From Prorocentrum cordatum (lineage: Eukaryota > Sar > Dinophyceae > Prorocentrales > Prorocentraceae), in contig CAUYUJ010013914.1 of the NCBI GenBank assembly GCA_963575745.1, forward strand, positions 372,442 to 436,441: a stretch of 64,000 bases of DNA, written 5' to 3'. Under the pieces are notes generated by a model. The model saw nothing but the letters and a program-made list of their open reading frames with translations. It did not search any database and was not told where the DNA came from. Positions 32,164-42,790 of this stretch are shown piece after piece. The position numbers and the translations under genes are program-made. The first letter of the stretch is position 1, and each line of letters begins with the position of its first letter.

Positions 32164-32340
32164 AGCCTGTTTTTTTAGACTCTGGCAAGTTTACTTGCAC
32201 GGACGGGGGGGGGGGCTGAGCCTGAAGCAAGCCGCAAACGACTTGCACGTTCGGGAGGGCGCGGAAATCACGCCAGTCGAAAGGCACTTGCACGCTGGTA
32301 TTCGCCTGAAGAGGGGCGAGAGGTGGGGGGGGTGGAGGGG
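32164..32340. mobile_element. Family B element, right end lost
   Basis: The left end and interior are as in the copy at 31737, but after GAAGAGGGGCGAGAGG the sequence passes into G-runs and unrelated sequence. Confidence 0.75.
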
Positions 32341-32374
32341 GGGGGGCGGGCCCGAGCCCAAAAAAAACGAGCTC

Positions 32375-32840
32375 ATGGAGCTCCGCCTCCGGAGAGCCCC
32401 GGGCAGAGCCTTTCTGCTCTGCGCCGGCGCTCTCCAGGGGGGGGGGGCGGGGCGTAGCAGGGCGGTGCGGGGCGTGGACGAGGAGGGCGGCGGTGGAGCC
32501 TCCTCCTCCACCTCCTCCTCCTCCTCCTCCTCCTCCTCCTCCTCCTGCTCCACCTCCTCCTCCTCCTCCTGTCCTCCTGCTCCTCCTCCTCCCGTGTGCA
32601 TGGAGCTCCGTCTCCGGAGAGCCCCCGGGCGGCGCCTCTCTGCTCTGCGCGCTGGCGCTCTCCAGGGAGGGGGGGCGGGGGGCGGAGCGGGGCGCGGCGG
32701 GGCGGGGACGAGGAGGGCGGCGGTGGAGCCTCCTCCTCCCCCTCCTCCCCTCCTCCTCCTCCTCCTCCTCCTCCTCCTCCACATCCTCCTCCTCCTCCTC
32801 CTCCTCCTCCTCCTCCTCCTCCTCCTCCTCCTCCTCAGGG
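32375..32840. repeat. 222-bp tandem duplication with CCT tracts
   Basis: CATGGAGCTCCGCCTCCGGA recurs at about 32375 and 32597, each followed by GCGCTCTCCAGGG, a G-run, GAGGGCGGCGGTGGAGCC and a CCT tract (32500-32590, 32720-32836). Confidence 0.88.
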
Positions 32841-33360
32841 CGGCGGTGGAGCAGGGAGGGGGGTCAGGCCCTGACCTTCCAGAGTGCTGGAAACTAGCCC
32901 TCCAGACCTGTAGGGCCTATCTGGCATGCTTGAAAAGCCCCGACAGGACTTTTGATGTCGAGATCCTGGTGCCCTTTCTCAACCCTCCGGGAAGGTCAGG
33001 GGGCTTCATGGCTTGGCTGGCGCACGTGCGTATGCGACCGCGCGCACTGACCGCGTGCATGGCGACACGCGGCGCCCAGGGTCATCTGTCTGTACCCAGA
33101 CGTCATGCCATACCGGTAGAACCTGGGCGCCAGCCATGCAGGCCGGTAGGCGCCGTTCGTCTTTCTGGCATGTGCTCGCTGACTCCAGGGGTTGCAAGGT
33201 GGCGGGGAGGGAATGTTGCGAGGCGGGGATTTATCCATTCCCACCGCCTGGGAAACGACGTCCTGGTGCCCCAGCGGGAAGTGGATATGGATATATTTTG
33301 GCCCCATGGGGCCCGAATCTGTCCATATCCACCGCCTGCCGAGGTCCCCAAAAAGTGAAC
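32841..33360. other. No gene recognised
   Basis: Contains an imperfect palindrome near 33275-33345 (GTGGATATGGATATATTTTG...GTCCATATCCACCGCC). Confidence 0.35.
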
Positions 33361-34255
33361 CTCCAGGCGGTGGTCCTGTAAATGTGGGATGGGAAGGGGG
33401 ATCAAGAGATGCTGAAAGAGGAGCAGGGAGGAGGAAGGGGATGAAGCGGGAGGAGGGAAGGTGCATGAGCATGCGGAAGACACGAAGGAGTAACAAGCAA
33501 CTCGCGACAGCAGCGCCAGGGGGTTAAAGGCTCGGGGCTCCATGGTGCGGGGCATCGTTATCTTGGGCCTTCCCACGGCAACTCCTGAAGTGGTTGTTGA
33601 AACGGATACTGGCTCGACTAAAACAACCAAGGAAATACTGTAAGCCGACGAGCCCCCACCACAGAACTACTGTGCGTTTCGTGCGCGTGTGCCTGTTATC
33701 TGTTTGTGCTCCTTTAGACATACTCGTCTGCCGTGTGCGTCAACCATTGCCGCAAACATCATGTGCATGTGCCCGAACGTATGGCATCGCAGAGCCGGCA
33801 TCTGTATACCACGGGTGTGACTGCAATGCGAACCAACAATGCGCAACGACTGATGACTTTCGCATGTTGGTTCGCATCTCGATCGTTTGTCGCGTTTTCT
33901 TTGTGTTCTCGGCCCCGTGTCTGCACCGATGTACCGTAAAAACGTCCACGGTGTCTGCTCGTGTGCTTCATGTGCTTGCGTGCAATGCCACTTGCGCCTG
34001 TCGTTGTCATGTGCTACCTTTCATGATGTCCGGCACACGGTCATGATTATTACTATGCTGTGCTTGTGCCTTCGAGTGCGTCCACTGTTAATTGATTTCG
34101 TATGTTAGACGCTGCGGCATTTACATTTGTCCTTGCTGAGTGCCGTCTGTCGCTGCTCGGAGGCCCTCTCCAGCCCTCCTCGTGCACCATGCTCCCTCGC
34201 CGTCTTTCCCGGGCCGCGAAAGCTTGACGCCGCGACGCCGGGGGCCGCCCATATA
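33361..34255. other. Non-repetitive TG-rich region
   Basis: Lower-GC sequence rich in TGTG and TGTGC on the plus strand, free of the repeats seen elsewhere. A plus-strand frame of 150 codons (33594-34046) is Cys/Val-rich with no recognised domain. It may be an intergenic or intronic remnant. Confidence 0.35.
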
Positions 34256-34440
34256 GAGTCCCAGTAGGGGGTCGGCGATTCATCGGCGACATCTCGGGTG
34301 TTGCCTGAAGTGCCCCTGGCCAAAGGTGCCCTCAGGAGCTCCGCGGAGGTCCCCACGGCCTCCAGAGCACCCCTGACGAGGCCCAGAGGGCCCCAGGGGC
34401 TCCGAAATGGAGCAAAGATCTGGGGACAATCTGGACCAGG

Positions 34441-34658
34441 GGCACCCTTGATAGAAGAAGAAACAACGCCATAAATATAAACTTCTGGCGCTCCGCACGG
34501 ATGTCTTGGATCTGCGCTGGACCCCCCTCCCTGCCGCGCGGAGCGCGCCAGGAGTGGCGCCGGAGGCGCCGCACGGGGGGCCCCAGCGCAGATCCGAGAA
34601 ATCCGCGCGGAGCGCCAACAGTTTATGTGTATGGCGTTTTTCTACTGTCAAGGGTGCC
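34441..34658. mobile_element. Family D fold-back element, long inverted repeats
   Basis: GGCACCCTTGATAGAAGAA at the left pairs with TTCTACTGTCAAGGGTGCC at the right. The pairing continues through CGCCATAAATATAAAC / GTTTATGTGTATGGCG and GGATCTGCGCTGG / CCAGCGCAGATCC, about 90 bp per arm around a short GC-rich loop. No target duplication is evident. Copies or fragments lie at 21394, 43525 and 53780. Confidence 0.85.
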
Positions 34659-34965
34659 AATGATCACTTCTCTTATGGCGTTTCATCTTTACCTTTATGG
34701 CGTTGTGTTTATTATTCTTCTTCTTCTTCAAAAGCTGATGTGCCACGTCGTCGCGAACGTCGGCGTAGAGAACGTCGGCGTAGAACACATCTTCTTCTTC
34801 CCGAACGTCGGCGTAGAGAACATCGTGCCACGTCGTCGAGCCGCCTCGCCGAGGCGTCGGCGCTACAGCGCGACCCAGCGACCCCCTCCGCTCTGGCCCT
34901 CACGTGGGGGCGGGCCCCCCTGCCGGGGGAAGGACGCCTCGATGCCTGCCACCGGGGGTCACGTC

Positions 34966-34985
34966 GGGGGGGGGGGGGGGGGGGC
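34966..34985. repeat. G homopolymer run
   Basis: An uninterrupted G run of about 18 bases, which could form a G-quadruplex. Confidence 0.8.
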
Positions 34986-35029
34986 TGTCGGGAACGCCAG
35001 GGGGGCCCGAGGAGCCAGTGGCCAGCCAG

Positions 35030-35540
35030 GTCCTCCTCCTCCTCCTCATCCTCCTCCTCCACCTCCTCCTCTTTCTCCCACCACCTCCTCGACGCCTCCT
35101 CCGCCTCCTCCTCCTCCTCCTCCTCCTCCTCCTCCTCCTCCTCCTCCTCCCTCCTCCTCCTCCTCCTCCCATCCTCCCTCCTCCCTCCTCCCTCCTCCTC
35201 CTCCTCCTCCTCCTCCTCCTCTTCCTACCTCCTCCTTCTCCTCGCCTTTCCTCCTCCCTCCCATCCCTCCCCTCCTCCCTCCCTCGCTCCCTCCTCCTCC
35301 CTCCTCCCTCCCTCACCCTCCCTCCCTCCTCCCTACCCTCCCTCCCTCCCTCCTCCCTCCCTCCCTCCCTCCTCCCTCCCTCCCTCCCTCCCTCCCTCCT
35401 CCCTCCCTCCCTCCCTCTCCTCCTCCTCCTCCTCCTCCTCCTCCTCCTCCTCCTCCTCCTCCTCCTCCTCCTCCTCCTCCTCCTCCTCCTCTCCTCCTCC
35501 TCCTCCTCCTCCTCCTCCTCCTCCTCCTCCTCCTCCTCCC
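35030..35540. repeat. CCT/CCCT polypyrimidine tract, ~510 bp
   Basis: CCT triplets at both ends flank a CCTCCCTCCCTC-type centre (35255-35420). This is the longest such tract here, and frames of 400 codons across it are Pro/Ser/Leu repeats. Confidence 0.95.
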
Positions 35541-35929
35541 CATCCTGGGAGGAAAAGGAGCCACCAACACCACAAGAACTCTAGAGGATTCCGTTCCCAA
35601 AGGCCACGCACCCCAGCTGGTGGCACTACGCTCCGGGTACCCTCTGGGGGCGCGCCGAGAGCGGGGTGCCAACAGCTCGGGGGGAGGGGGGCGGCCAGCC
35701 CCCCTAGCTGGTGGTGGTTCTTCCTCCGTTGGTGAGAGGCGGTGGGTAGGGCTCGTTTTTTGAGGAGGAGCAGGGTTCGTTCTTCTCTCGACGAATTTCG
35801 AGCCCCACCCCGCCGCCCATCGAGTTGCCTGCGGTGTTGATCGGCGAGGGTAGGCATCGGACTTCGTCGCCGATATAGGCACCGAAGCGGGATCTCCTGG
35901 GGAGACCCAGGTGCGGCTCGAGGCTGCGC

Positions 35930-36138
35930 TTAGGTCGGGCATGTCCCCCTAAAGGCGGATTTTGGATGACAAATCAGCAATAACTGAAATGTCTAAAAAC
36001 TTCTTCGATACATTATTAATACATATTTTCTTTAACCATACTTTGATACAGCGAATAAGCAATAACTTGGATATACCGTCCCAGACTGCTTGTGTATATT
36101 ATGTTTGAGTATTCCTCCTCTAGAGGGACATGCCCGAC
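35930..36138. mobile_element. Family A MITE between diverged flanking repeats
   Basis: TTAGGTCGGGCATGTCCCCC and GAGGGACATGCCCGAC form the ends around an AT-rich interior. Instead of an 8-bp duplication, about 68 bp of sequence (AGCGGGATCTCCTGGGGAGA / AGCGGGATTCCCGGGGAGA) is directly repeated at about 35862-35929 and 36145-36215. Confidence 0.85.
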
Positions 36139-36344
36139 GTTGGACGTCGCCGCCGAGGAGCACCGCAGCGGGATTCCCGGGGAGACCCCGGGTGCGGCGC
36201 GGGGCTGCGCCGCAGGAAAGGGCACGCAGGGGCGATGCGGCGAGGAGGCGGCCCGGGGAAAGGGCGGCAGCCTGGGTGCCGCTGGAGGAGAGCTCTCAAA
36301 CCGCCTCGGGCCGCGATGCCTTCGGACAGCCCCAAACCTCCAGC

Positions 36345-36490
36345 GCACTGACAAAAATCAAGACGGAGGTTCTTCGCAACATTCGGCCTCTGGAGGCCCT
36401 CGCCAGGCCGCGGGGCCGCCAAAAAAGGGCTAAGGATGAAAAACCGGGCCTGGGGAATGGGTCGAGATTTCTGGGATCCCAGATGCCCCA
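36345..36490 (+). repeat. DR-1 dispersed repeat
   Basis: ACATTCGGCCTCTGGAGGCC, GCCAAAAAAGGGCTAAGGAT and GGAATGGGTCGAGATTTCTG follow the DR-1 order. Confidence 0.65.
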
Positions 36491-36522
36491 GACGGGAGAG
36501 GCACCTCGAAGCTGGACCTTCC

Positions 36523-36735
36523 TCCTGCCTCCTCCTCCTCCTCCTCCTCCCTCACTCCTCCTCCTCCTCCTTCCTCCTCCTCCTCCTCCACTCCTCCTCC
36601 TCCTCTCCTCCTCCTCCTTCCCCCTCCTCGCTCCTCCTCCTCCTCCTCCTCCTCCTCCTCCTCCTCCTCCTCCTCCTCCTCCTCCTCCTGCTCGTCCTCC
36701 CTCTCCTCCTCCTCCCCCTCCTTCTCCTCCCCCGC
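36523..36735. repeat. (CCT)n tract
   Basis: About 210 bp of CCT/TCC triplets. Confidence 0.95.
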
Positions 36736-36751
36736 GTGTAAAATCACATCA

Positions 36752-36885
36752 TCAGATCTGGGGCTGAGGCCTCCCCAGTGGATGCCTCGCCGCCGTCGGC
36801 GTGGCGAACATCGGGCTCCGCATCGAACCGCATCGCCGATGCCTTGGCGATGCGGCGCGATCCCCCGACCCCATCTGCTCGGACC
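36752..36885. repeat. GCATCGGCGATGC palindrome family
   Basis: The core CGTCGGCGTGGCGAACATCG is followed by CGCATCGCCGATGCCTTGGC, then GCGGCGCGATCCCCCGACCC and CATCTGCTCGGA. Confidence 0.7.
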
Positions 36886-37134
36886 ACATCTGGGAGGCCT
36901 CGAGACAGGGGCAGTCGACCGGGAACCATCCTGATCCTGGAGGCACACGATTCAATCCGAACGCGATCGCGAGCGCACAAATGCTGCCTTTTGCTTCGAG
37001 GGCGCGCAACTCACGATGCCGCGAGCTGGTGCAAGCACACTATTGGCACGCACCCGATTTACGGCCTGACAGGTTTACCGTGGCCGCGCCGAAGGGACCG
37101 CACAGACAACTTGAAAAATGAGCTGCACTATGTT

Positions 37135-37240
37135 CTCCTCCTCCTCATCCTCCTCCAAATCCTTCTCCTCGTCCGACTGCTCTTCCTCCTCCTCCTCCTT
37201 TTTCTCCTTCTCCTCTCCTGCTCATCCTCCTCCTTATCCC
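37135..37240. repeat. CCT/TTC polypyrimidine tract
   Basis: TCCTCCTCATCCTCC and TTTTTCTCCTTCTCC units. Confidence 0.85.
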
Positions 37241-37394
37241 TCTCCCGAGGATTGCCAAAACCAATTTAGCAAAACACCCCTGAGTGAAAGATGTCAGGGG
37301 CACTCCACAGGTTCTCGCGGCATCGCATTCTGAGCGTACTAGGGTGACATATCTTACCGACGCAACAGAAGGACCGACTGCATCCCGCAACACG

Positions 37395-37462
37395 CACACC
37401 CTCACACATACACACACAGACACACGCACACACACACGCACACACACGCACACACACACACA
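37395..37462. repeat. (CA)n microsatellite
   Basis: ACACAC with occasional G substitutions. Confidence 0.92.
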
Positions 37463-37739
37463 CGTCGATCAGCGAGACCAACTAGGGGCTGCACCAGTAC
37501 ACTCGACTGCCGATGTCGAATGAACCGGTCCAAATTTCCTCAATCGCTCTGTCGTGGCGGGCGTTCTCTCGATGCCCCCCGACCCCCGTCCTCCCGGGCA
37601 CTCTGTCCTCTTCCACTGGCGGCGGGGGTTGGAGAGGGTCCACCCCGCACTCCGATGACAACTGGGCCCCATCAGGGGGACAGCCAGCGGCGGCCACCGC
37701 CTGCAAAACCGCATGTGTGCACTTTGGCGACAGCCCAGC

Positions 37740-37850
37740 GCCTCCTCCACCTCCTCCTCCTCCTCCTCCTCCTCCTCCTCCTCCTCCTCCGTCACCCTCC
37801 TCCTCCTCCTCCTTCTCCTCCTCCTCCTCCTCCTCCTCCTCAGTCCCTCT
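37740..37850. repeat. (CCT)n tract
   Basis: About 110 bp of CCT triplets. Confidence 0.93.
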
Positions 37851-38474
37851 GTCTTACACTGCCGGAGCAGGGCCACAAGAACGTGGATCGAGAGAGCACG
37901 AGCAACTCGCCGGAGGCAGAGGCCACAGGAGAGCGGATCAGGAACACGAGCCTCTCTCGCAGACGGCCATGGCAAAGAAGAGGGCTCAACCAAGCCAAAA
38001 TTTTCCGTTTTCGTTATGTTTTCGGTTTCCTCGTCTTGTCGTCGTTCGTTCCGCCTCCGCCGCGACACGGAGTCAAAACGGAAACGGCCCAGGAAATCGC
38101 CCAAACACTGTTTAGGTCGAGCCCTGGCAGAGAACGGAGGGGCAACCCAGGGATCTGGGTTGTTCTGAGCCATCGTGCACCTCCAGACGCGTCGGCTTAG
38201 AGAGCAGTTACACGCATGGAGGATGTCTGTTGATGGTGCTCTCGCCTCAGCGCCGCGTACATGCATCTTATACTTTTCCAGAAGATGCAAGGATGGAGTG
38301 AACTGTTCTCAAAATGAAGATCTCGCCTGAGCGCCGCGCACATTTGGTCTCAAAAGCTTGCAGCAGTTACATAAACAGTGAAGGGGGGCAATTGTGTAAG
38401 GCTTTATGGGGACGGGACGTGGGGCGGGAGGAACAATTGCAGCACCAGTGATTCGGCTGAAGCGTTCTCTGGTA
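37851..38474. other. Non-repetitive, no gene recognised
   Basis: Open frames without motifs. Confidence 0.35.
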
Positions 38475-38600
38475 CTCCTCCTCCTCCTCCTCCTTCTCCT
38501 CCTCCTCCTCCTCCTCCCCCTCCTCCTCCTCCTCCTCCTCCTCCTCCTCCTCCTCCTCCTCCTCCTCCTCCTCCTCCTCCTCCTCCTCCTCCTCCTCATC
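38475..38600. repeat. (CCT)n tract
   Basis: About 125 bp, nearly uninterrupted. Confidence 0.95.
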
Positions 38601-39600
38601 CCGCCCCGTGCTACCGCTATCCCTCCACACATTGAGGGTCTCTGACGCCGCTGCAGCAACGCTGTGGACCAACAGCGTGCGGACAGGGGATCTGCCTTGG
38701 CCGCGCCGTGGAAAGCGTGCAAGAGGCAAGAGCGGCGAATTAGACGGGCGGGTGCACGCATTCGAGCTCCTTCCGCCCAGGCCCGTGACTTGTTTCTCCC
38801 GCTCGCCCTGAAGAAGCTACTGCCGACGCTGCTGATCTCGGAGCCCCCCTCCATACACCTGCCCCTCCACTGGCCAGCCTCGAATTCATCCCTATCCCGG
38901 AGACTGACAGGCCACAAAGGCAACGACGATGATAGATATGTATGCGTCCTCACAAACTAAGGTGACCCTTGAGATCGGCATCGAGATGAGGTGCTGCCAC
39001 TCACAGGGGCGGGACATGCTCCAGGCTGGCAGGTCCACCTCCACCGCCACCTCCCGCACTCTAGCACAAACGCACGGCCGAAACGCGAGCCCTCGGAGGT
39101 CCGCACGGATTTCAATTTCCTTGGCCGGCCCAGCCCCCCTTCCTGGCGCGGGAGGCTCGCCAAGGGCGGCGCTGGAGGCGTATGCAGTGGGATTCGGCGC
39201 CAGTCCTGGAAGCATGCGCTGTCCTCTGACGGTCCATGTTCTCATGCACCTGTTCTGTTTCCGCTCAAGCCGCTGCCTACGGTTGGGAACTTTTGCTCAG
39301 CGAGTCGCGGCGGCGGACCCGGAGGCACGCCATGCCGCGCGAGCCGATAATAGCGTGTCGCTCTGCTCCCCGGGGCGGGAGGCTGGGACCGGCTCGGGAC
39401 GTTGCGCAGCGACACGCTAAGCCAAAGCCAGAAGTCCAGACCAGACCGTACCCTCCCTCCCCGTCCACATCCACCTGCTCCGTGAAATAATACGTAGCAC
39501 CCCGCAGATGCGAATAAGAGTGAGGGAGCGGCGGGGACGACCGCAGTATGCAAGGCTCTGAAGGAGCCCGCTGCCGGAGATAAATTTTTACAAATCATAC
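38601..39600. other. Non-repetitive, no gene recognised
   Basis: 39095-39210 has weak family D motifs (GGTCCGCACGGATTTC; GGCGGCGCTGGAGGC). Otherwise nothing recognised. Confidence 0.35.
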
Positions 39601-39639
39601 AGGGAACCCGCCGCAGGCGCCGATTCTTCGTTAAAGCAA

Positions 39640-39840
39640 TGTGGGTGGGTCGCGGGTGTCGTGGGTGGGTCGCGGGTGGGTCGCGGGCGGGTCGCGGGGT
39701 GGGTCGCGGGCGGGTCGCGGGTGGGTCGCGGGTGGGTCGCGGATAAGTCGCGGGGTGGGTCGCGGGTAGGTCGCGGGTGGGTGACGGGTGGGTCGCGGGT
39801 GGATCGCGGGTGGGTCGCGGGCCGGGTCGCGGGTGGAACG
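39640..39840. repeat. GGGTCGCGGGT ~11-bp minisatellite
   Basis: About 18 units of GTGGGTCGCGG with small variants. Confidence 0.93.
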
Positions 39841-39860
39841 ACGACAACAAAAAACAAACG

Positions 39861-39906
<46 letters not shown>

Positions 39907-39968
39907 AAACAACAACCACAACAACAACAACAACAACAACAACAACCACAACAACCACAACCACAACC

Positions 39969-40010
<42 letters not shown>

Positions 40011-40078
40011 CCAACAAAAACACCAACACCAACACCAACACCAACACCAACACCAACACCAACACCAACACCAACAAT
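39841..40078. repeat. (CAA)n / CCAACA tract
   Basis: CAA triplets change to CACCAA hexamers after 40020. It abuts the preceding minisatellite directly. Confidence 0.95.
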
Positions 40079-40327
40079 CATGGTAAGACTGTTCGCCCTT
40101 ATCTGCTCGAGTGTCCAATAACGCGTATTTCCCAAACCCTCGATATCCGCCCTCTCCGTCTTCGATCGAACCCCTTTTGGGGGGTATACCCTTCTTCCCT
40201 GCAGGCTGGGCCCCGGCAAGCGGCGGGGCGGCCGCGGACCGTCGGCCTGGCCAGCGGCAGCGCTGATCGGCGGGGCGGCCGCGGACCGTCGACCCGACCC
40301 CCAGAGGGACGGACAGGGGACCGACCA

Positions 40328-40334
40328 CGACGAG

Positions 40335-40370
<36 letters not shown>

Positions 40371-40400
40371 AACGGCGACGACGACGACGAGCGAAAGCGA
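40328..40400. repeat. (GAC)n tract
   Basis: About 18 GAC/ACG units. Confidence 0.93.
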
Positions 40401-40429
40401 GAGCGAGAGAGAACGACAGCAGGGCCACG

Positions 40430-41036
40430 AAGGACACGACGTAGGCCACGAAGGGCGACAGCGGGGACACGAAGGGAAGGCGTATGGGGCCACGAAGAGC
40501 GCGAACGAGCGGGGGCCACGAAAGGCAGATAATGCGGGGCCACAGAAGGCAACGATGGGGCCACTGAAAGTAGCAATTGGGCCACGTAGGACAGTGAGTG
40601 GCCACACATGGCGACAGCGGGGCCACGAAGAGCATGCACATGGGGCAACCACGGGCGCGAACGAGCGGGGGCCACGAAGGACATACATCTAGGGGGTCCA
40701 CGAAGGGCAGCGAGGGGGCCACGAAGGGATGCAACGGGGCCACGAAGGGCAGCGATGGGGCCACGAAGGGCAGCGATGGGGGCACGAAGGGCTGCGACGG
40801 GGCCACGAAGGGCAGCGAGGGGGCCACAAAGGGCTGCAACGGGGCCACGAAACAAAGCGCAGAGGCCACGAAGGGCTGCAACGGGGCCACGAAGGGCAGC
40901 GAGGAGGCCACGAAGGGCTGCAACGGGGCCACGAAACAAAGCGCAGAGGCCACGAAGGGCTGCAACGGGGCCACGGAACAAAGCGAGGGGGCCACAAAGG
41001 GCTGCAACGGGGCCACGAAGGACAGCGAGATCCCGA
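40430..41036. repeat. GGGGCCACGAAGGGCAGCGA ~21-bp minisatellite
   Basis: More diverged units to about 40680, then regular 21-bp units in which GGGCAGCGA and GGGCTGCAAC variants alternate. All frames translate to short repeated peptides. Confidence 0.93.
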
Positions 41037-41044
41037 TTTCTAGG

Positions 41045-41290
41045 TAATCTGTGAGGGAGTCCTAAGCGTGAGCGCGACTCCTGGGTGCCTGGGTGTCAGG
41101 AGCGCGGCGCTTGAGTAAATTGCAAAAAAATCCAACGCAAGGGCGCTATTCTTCAGTAAATTGCAAGCAAATCTCCAACGAGAGCGCGACTCCAGAGCGC
41201 CGGAAGAGCGATTCCTGAGTGGATTGTTAGGAAGTCCCAGGCGAGCGGGAGCGGGGGTCTTGGCTAAATTATGAGGAAGTCTCGGGCGGG
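41045..41290. repeat. Degenerate ~65-bp repeat, three or four units
   Basis: GAGTAAATTGCAAAAAAATCC, CAGTAAATTGCAAGCAAATC, GAGTGGATTGTTAGGAAGTC and GGCTAAATTATGAGGAAGTC follow one another with GAGCGCGACTCC between. Confidence 0.65.
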
Positions 41291-41381
41291 AGCCGTTGTT
41301 GTTGTAACCCGGGGGCCAGGGACCCAGTTTGAGCCTCACGACTTTCCCAGATAAAAAAACGGGGTGCGAGCGTCGAGGGGC

Positions 41382-41534
41382 ACAGGTCGGGCATGTCCTT
41401 CCACAGGCGGATTTTGGACAGAAAATCATAAAGCAGAGTCAAATACTCAAGCGTAGTCAGAAAATAGCAAGGTCGCCCCCATACTATGTTCTGACTATGC
41501 TTGAATAGTTCTCTTGTAGAGGGACAGGGTCGAC
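41382..41534. mobile_element. Family A MITE, TSD not evident
   Basis: AGGTCGGGCATGTCCTTCCA and TTGTAGAGGGACAGGGTCGA form the ends, with the right tip mutated. Subterminal CTCAAGCGTAGTCAG / CTGACTATGCTTGA are inverted copies. Confidence 0.8.
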
Positions 41535-41989
41535 TGAATCGTAGTGCTGTCCTCCACCCTCATCTTAGGATGCAACCACTTCGAGGTCTTCGTCGGAAAG
41601 GCCAAAGAGAATTAGGCCCCATTGGGTGCCAGTTGCGCCAGATTTGGGGCGCGGATCGAGCGAGATGAAGCCCGATGGAACGGACTTGAGCCAGATGGAA
41701 TGGGAATTACGACGAGTTAAGCCGGATTTCGGACCAGGGCAAACTCAGAATCCCACCAGCCCTTTGGGCGTGAGTGGTTTAGAGAGCTCTCTCTGTCCTC
41801 AACCCCCCTTCTTCCCCTTCGGGGAAGGGTTTACCCCTCCCCCTACCCCCTCCCCCTGGGCCTGGAGAGGGCGGGCCGAGCGTCGTCAGAGGGGGTATTT
41901 TTCGACTCCTGGGAGGGCCAAAAAACGACGACCCTCACGAGGATTCTGGCCCCGACGGGGGGACGGAGTTTGGCCCCTCTGCTCTTCTT
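41535..41989. other. No gene recognised
   Basis: Unique sequence with no motif. Confidence 0.35.
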
Positions 41990-42134
41990 TGAAGCACAAA
42001 TCATTGATTTTACTACGGTTTTGGCCCCATTTGGGCGTCCTGAGGGGGCCGCGCTCATCTTCCTTCATAGCAAAATCATTGATTTTACGAAGGTTTTGGG
42101 CTCATTTTGTCCTTTTCAGGGGGCAGCTCTCATT
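41990..42134. repeat. Two-unit ~72-bp repeat
   Basis: CAAATCATTGATTTTACTAC and AAAATCATTGATTTTACGAA each lead into GGTTTTGGGC..CATTTTG. Similar in character to the spacer of the 429-bp satellite. Confidence 0.7.
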
Positions 42135-42385
42135 GGCGCTTCTGAGGAGGTCGCACGAGGCCCCAAGATGGCCCCAAGAGGCCCCCAGGAGGCTCCCAAG
42201 AGGCCTCCAAGAGGCCCCCCGGAGGCTCCCAAGCGGCCCCAAGAGGCCCCCAAGAGGCCCCCAAGAGGCCCCCGAGAGGCCTCAAGAGGCCCCAAGAGGC
42301 CCCCAAGAGGCTCCCCAGAGGCCCCCAAGAGGCCCCCAAGAGGCCCCAAGAGGCTCCAAGAGGCCCCCAAGAGGCCCCACGAGGA
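42135..42385. repeat. GGCCCCCAAGA minisatellite
   Basis: AAGAGGCCCC units of 9-12 bp, resembling the GC-rich half of the 429-bp satellite. Confidence 0.88.
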
Positions 42386-42790
42386 GCCCGAACGACTCAC
42401 ACCAGGACGAGGGGCCCGAACGACTCACACCACGAAGAGCCCGAACGACTCACACCACAAGGAGGGGCCCGAACGACTCACACCAGGACGAGGCGCCCGA
42501 ACGACTCACACCACGAGGAGCCCGAACGACTCACACCACGACGCGGGCCCCGAACGACTCACACCACGAGGAGCCCGAACGAGTCACACCAGGAGGGGGG
42601 GCCCGAACGACTCACACCAGGATGAGGGGCCCGAACAACTCACACCACGAGAAGCCCGAACGACTCACACCAGGACGAAGAGCCCGAACGACTCACACCA
42701 CGAAGAGCCCGAACGACTCACACCAGGAAGAAGGGCCCGAACGACTCACACCAGGACGAGAAACCCCAAACGACTCAAATCACGAGGAGC
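42386..42790. repeat. CCCGAACGACTCACACCA ~27-30-bp minisatellite
   Basis: About 14 units of GCCCGAACGACTCACACCA followed by a variable CGAGGAG or GGACGAGGG. It directly follows the AAGAGGCCCC array. Confidence 0.92.

Larger units (their letters stand above)
31505..32340. repeat. Tandem duplication of ~420-440 bp
   Basis: GTGTTAGGGTTACATACGTG at 31511 and GTGTTAGGGTTACGTACGTG at 31952 open two copies sharing ATACCGATCAGTAAACTTCA, CCGTTCAAAGGCC, CATGCGGCCCTGGCCCTGCA and a family B element. Each copy begins with telomere-like sequence. Confidence 0.85.

Noticed and set aside
35030-35540. 400-codon Pro/Ser/Leu-rich proteins
   Set aside because: Direct translation of CCT/CCCT repeats.
40430-41036. 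Repeat protein encoded by the 21-bp unit
   Set aside because: Three frames on the plus strand are equally open, and unit differences are not biased to third positions by eye.
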